From contig CANQJU010000036.1 in the NCBI GenBank assembly GCA_947624315.1, forward strand, positions 1 to 8,777: a stretch of DNA of 8,777 nt, in the 5' to 3' direction. The notes beneath the pieces were generated by a model. The model did not search any database, was not told where the DNA came from, and saw only the letters and a list, made by a program, of their open reading frames with translations. Position numbers and translations under genes: made by a program. This document shows positions 6,648 through 8,777 of this stretch, piece by piece; position 1 is the stretch's first letter; each line of letters opens with the position of its first letter. This DNA is from an uncultured Bacilli bacterium. GTDB taxonomy: Bacteria; Bacillota_I; Bacilli_A; ML615J-28; CAG-698.

Positions 6648-8777
6648 TTAATTCTTATTTTTTTTATTTAATGCGGGATGGGTTAAATCTAACTTAACCA
6701 ATCTTTTTTCACTATTGAAAAATATTTGACCTACATTTCCATCAATAGCAACAATGATGCCATCACCAAAAATGGTATGAGTTACTTCATCTCCAAGGCG
6801 ATAAACACTTGGATCTTTAGGTTCATTATTTATAGATATTTCTTTCTTTTGAACCTCAACCATTCTGTCTCCAATTGGCAAATCATCATATTCATAGTCA
6901 TTATCATATTTTTTAGAAAGAGGATGTTTGCCTAAAAACTCTAGTAGGAAAATAGATGGACCATTTTTAAAGTAAGTACCATATAGCATTCTTTGACGAG
7001 CTAAAGTCATATAGAGTCTTCTACGAGCTCTAGTACAGGCAACATAAGCCACTCTTCTTTCTTCTTCTAAATTAACATTTTCATCTAACTTAAAAGAATT
7101 AGGGAAAATGCTATCTTCAAAACCTACCAAAAACACATAATCAAATTCTAATCCTTTAACAGAATGAATTGTTGAAACAGTAATTCCATATTTATTTTCT
7201 TTTTGATTTTGTAAATAATCATCAGATAAAATAGCCTCATCAAAAGCAAATTTCAATTTGTCAGCACGTGAAGCAATTTCACCATCATTTTCAACTTGAT
7301 ATAGAATACTTTTGAACTCTTGAAGGTTGGCTAAACGATCTTCAGCATCATCATCTTCATCCTTAAGGTATTTTACATATTCAATTCTATCAATCAATTC
7401 ATCAAAGAGAGTTAATAAATCTGTTTCCTCCATTTTATTTCGAAACTCAATAATTAAATTTTTAAATTCCATTAATGTATCAAATTTTGATTTAGGAAAA
7501 ATTGATTTACAACTATCTAAAGCATCAAACAAATTTAATTTATACTCTTTTTTTATTCTTTCAATTTTTTCAACTGAACTACTTCCTATATTTCGAGAAG
7601 GAACATTAATTATTCTTTTAAAACTATGTAAATCATTATGATTAATAATTAGCTTTAAATATGCGATAACATCTTTTATTTCTCTTCTTCGTAAATATGA
7701 AATACCACCATATACCTTATAAGGCATATTATATCTTATTAATCCCAATTCAAAGTTTCTTAATAGCACCGAACTGCGATACAAAATAGCAAAATTCTCA
7801 TAAGAATTTTCATCATTTTTTAAGGAAGCAATCTCATTTAAAACATATTCAACTTCATCACGTTCATTGTTAGCTTCAAAAATTGTTACATCTTTGTTAG
7901 TTCCAGCAATCTCGGAAAATAGTTCTTTTTTTTCTCTTTCCTTGTTATTGCTTATTAATCTATTGCAACCATCAAGAATAATTTGACTTGAGCGATAATT
8001 TTGGGTCAAAGTAAATTTATGAAACTCAGGAAAATCCTTTTTAAATAATAATGTATTTTCATAATTAGCTCCCCGAAAGCTATAAATACTTTGATCATCA
8101 TCACCAACAACAAACAAGTTGCGATGTTCTTGAGATAACATCTTAACAATTTGATATTGAATTAAATTTGTATCTTGAAATTCATCAACTAATATATATT
8201 GATATCTTTGACGATATTTATTTAAAATGTCTTTATGATATAAAAATAATTGTTTAACTTTAATTAATAAATCATCAAAATCCAATAAATTTAGGCTTTG
8301 CATTTTTTCTTCATATAAGCCTAATATCTTATTATCAAAAGGATCATTTGATTTCATATCAAAACATTTTAAATCTCCAATTGTTCTTTGATAAGAACGT
8401 GCAAGTTTTTTATCATAATCATTTTCTGCTAGAACTTCACTAATAATCTTAAGTTGTTCCTCATCATCAATAATTGAAAATGATTTATCATAACCTAAGA
8501 CATCAATATCACGTCGCAAAATCTTAGCACATAGAGAATGAAATGTACAAATGGTAGTCATATGGGCATCAAAAGTTAATAACTTTACAAGCCTTTCTTT
8601 CATTTCATTAGCAGCTTTATTAGTGAAAGTTATTGCTAGGATATTTAAAGGATTTATCTTTTTTTCATTAATCATATATGCAATACGATAAGTCAAAGTC
8701 CTAGTTTTTCCACTTCCAGCACCAGCAAATACAATTGTTGGGCCATCAACATCTAATATGGCTTCTTTTTGCGCTTG
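6648..8777 (-). CDS. pcrA: UvrD/Rep-family ATP-dependent DNA helicase PcrA, N-terminus cut by the window edge
   Basis: The frame is open to base 8777, giving 709 visible residues against about 720-740 for PcrA; only around 5-15 N-terminal residues are missing. It is a superfamily 1A 3'-5' helicase that removes excised repair strands, clears recombinase filaments and acts on RNA polymerase. In visible numbering: Q-motif Q3, Walker A AGAGSGKT (18-25), Ia ITFTNKAANEM (49-59), Ib TFHSLCAKI (78-86), II VDEFQDT (197-203), III GDDDQSIYSFRGA (225-237), IV TQNYRS (258-263), GGISYLRRREIKD (357-369), V STIHSVKGLEFD (535-546) and VI RRVAYVACTRARRR (574-587). The C-terminal YRLGDEVTHTIFGDG (659-673) and the strands after it match the Tudor-like domain that contacts RNA polymerase, which separates PcrA/UvrD from Rep. 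It ends in a lysine/asparagine tail and tandem TAA stops. A TTG at 8696 is not the start, because the Walker A motif lies upstream of it in frame. Confidence 0.98.
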   Translation of the reverse strand, partial: QAQKEAILDVDGPTIVFAGAGSGKTRTLTYRIAYMINEKKINPLNILAITFTNKAANEMKERLVKLLTFDAHMTTICTFHSLCAKILRRDIDVLGYDKSFSIIDDEEQLKIISEVLAENDYDKKLARSYQRTIGDLKCFDMKSNDPFDNKILGLYEEKMQSLNLLDFDDLLIKVKQLFLYHKDILNKYRQRYQYILVDEFQDTNLIQYQIVKMLSQEHRNLFVVGDDDQSIYSFRGANYENTLLFKKDFPEFHKFTLTQNYRSSQIILDGCNRLISNNKEREKKELFSEIAGTNKDVTIFEANNERDEVEYVLNEIASLKNDENSYENFAILYRSSVLLRNFELGLIRYNMPYKVYGGISYLRRREIKDVIAYLKLIINHNDLHSFKRIINVPSRNIGSSSVEKIERIKKEYKLNLFDALDSCKSIFPKSKFDTLMEFKNLIIEFRNKMEETDLLTLFDELIDRIEYVKYLKDEDDDAEDRLANLQEFKSILYQVENDGEIASRADKLKFAFDEAILSDDYLQNQKENKYGITVSTIHSVKGLEFDYVFLVGFEDSIFPNSFKLDENVNLEEERRVAYVACTRARRRLYMTLARQRMLYGTYFKNGPSIFLLEFLGKHPLSKKYDNDYEYDDLPIGDRMVEVQKKEISINNEPKDPSVYRLGDEVTHTIFGDGIIVAIDGNVGQIFFNSEKRLVKLDLTHPALNKKNKN

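Noticed and set aside
6623..6660. The pcrA hairpin as a plus-strand terminator, given the T-rich run after it
   Set aside because: No plus-strand gene ends nearby. The T run on that strand is the complement of the lysine/asparagine codons at the PcrA C-terminus.
7327..7641. Plus-strand ORF of 104 codons opposite pcrA
   Set aside because: It is antisense to conserved helicase coding sequence. The Ser/Leu/Phe-rich product is what an AT-rich coding strand gives when read backwards.
8694..8696. TTG at 8696 as the pcrA start
   Set aside because: The frame stays open to the window edge, and the 27 codons upstream encode the Q-motif glutamine and the Walker A motif, both essential to this helicase.
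1..8777. Mycoplasma-type genetic code (TGA as tryptophan)
   Set aside because: ligA, the VanZ-like gene and the HAD gene end on TGA exactly where their families end, and conserved tryptophans use TGG, for example W129 of TrxB.
1..8777. CRISPR arrays, insertion sequences, tRNA or rRNA genes, phage or toxin-antitoxin genes
   Set aside because: Coding density is nearly complete with housekeeping genes, and the one 119-bp gap holds no direct-repeat array, terminal inverted repeat or cloverleaf.

Overview
The window is one strand-coherent block of an AT-rich (about 30% GC by eye), low-GC Gram-positive-like genome. All six genes lie on the minus strand, so transcription runs from the right edge to the left. 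Shine-Dalgarno motifs are Firmicute-like (GGAGG, AAAGGTG). TGA works as a stop (ligA, the VanZ-like gene and the HAD gene) and tryptophan is read from TGG, so this is the standard bacterial code, not the Mycoplasma code. A Bacilli/Erysipelotrichia/Acholeplasma-like lineage fits, but the exact group cannot be fixed from the sequence alone.

Layout in order of transcription: pcrA (8777 to 6648, only its first few codons lie outside the window), a short hairpin terminator just after its stop, and a 119-bp gap with an extended -10 promoter. Then comes a tight five-gene train: ligA (6528 to 4552), uvrA (4547 to 1734), a VanZ-like membrane protein gene (1730 to 1155), a PpaX/Gph-type HAD phosphatase gene (1171 to 533), and trxB (540 down to the left edge, about 180 of some 305-315 residues visible). 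Junctions in the train are 4 nt, 3 nt, a 17-bp overlap and an 8-bp overlap, so co-transcription and translational coupling are very likely. No gap exceeds about 120 bp.

Functionally, the right two thirds is a DNA repair module. UvrA finds bulky lesions, PcrA (UvrD-type helicase) strips the excised strand or stalled RNA polymerase, and LigA seals the nick. The left third holds a VanZ-like membrane protein, a small phosphatase and thioredoxin reductase. The uvrA ... ppaX-like - trxB order resembles the uvrA-hprK-lgt-ppaX-trxB neighbourhood known in Bacillus-type Firmicutes, but hprK and lgt are absent here and the VanZ-like gene sits in their place. This rearranged neighbourhood is the most interesting aspect; I see no mobile element, CRISPR array, RNA gene or evident new defence system. 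The individual genes are housekeeping families.
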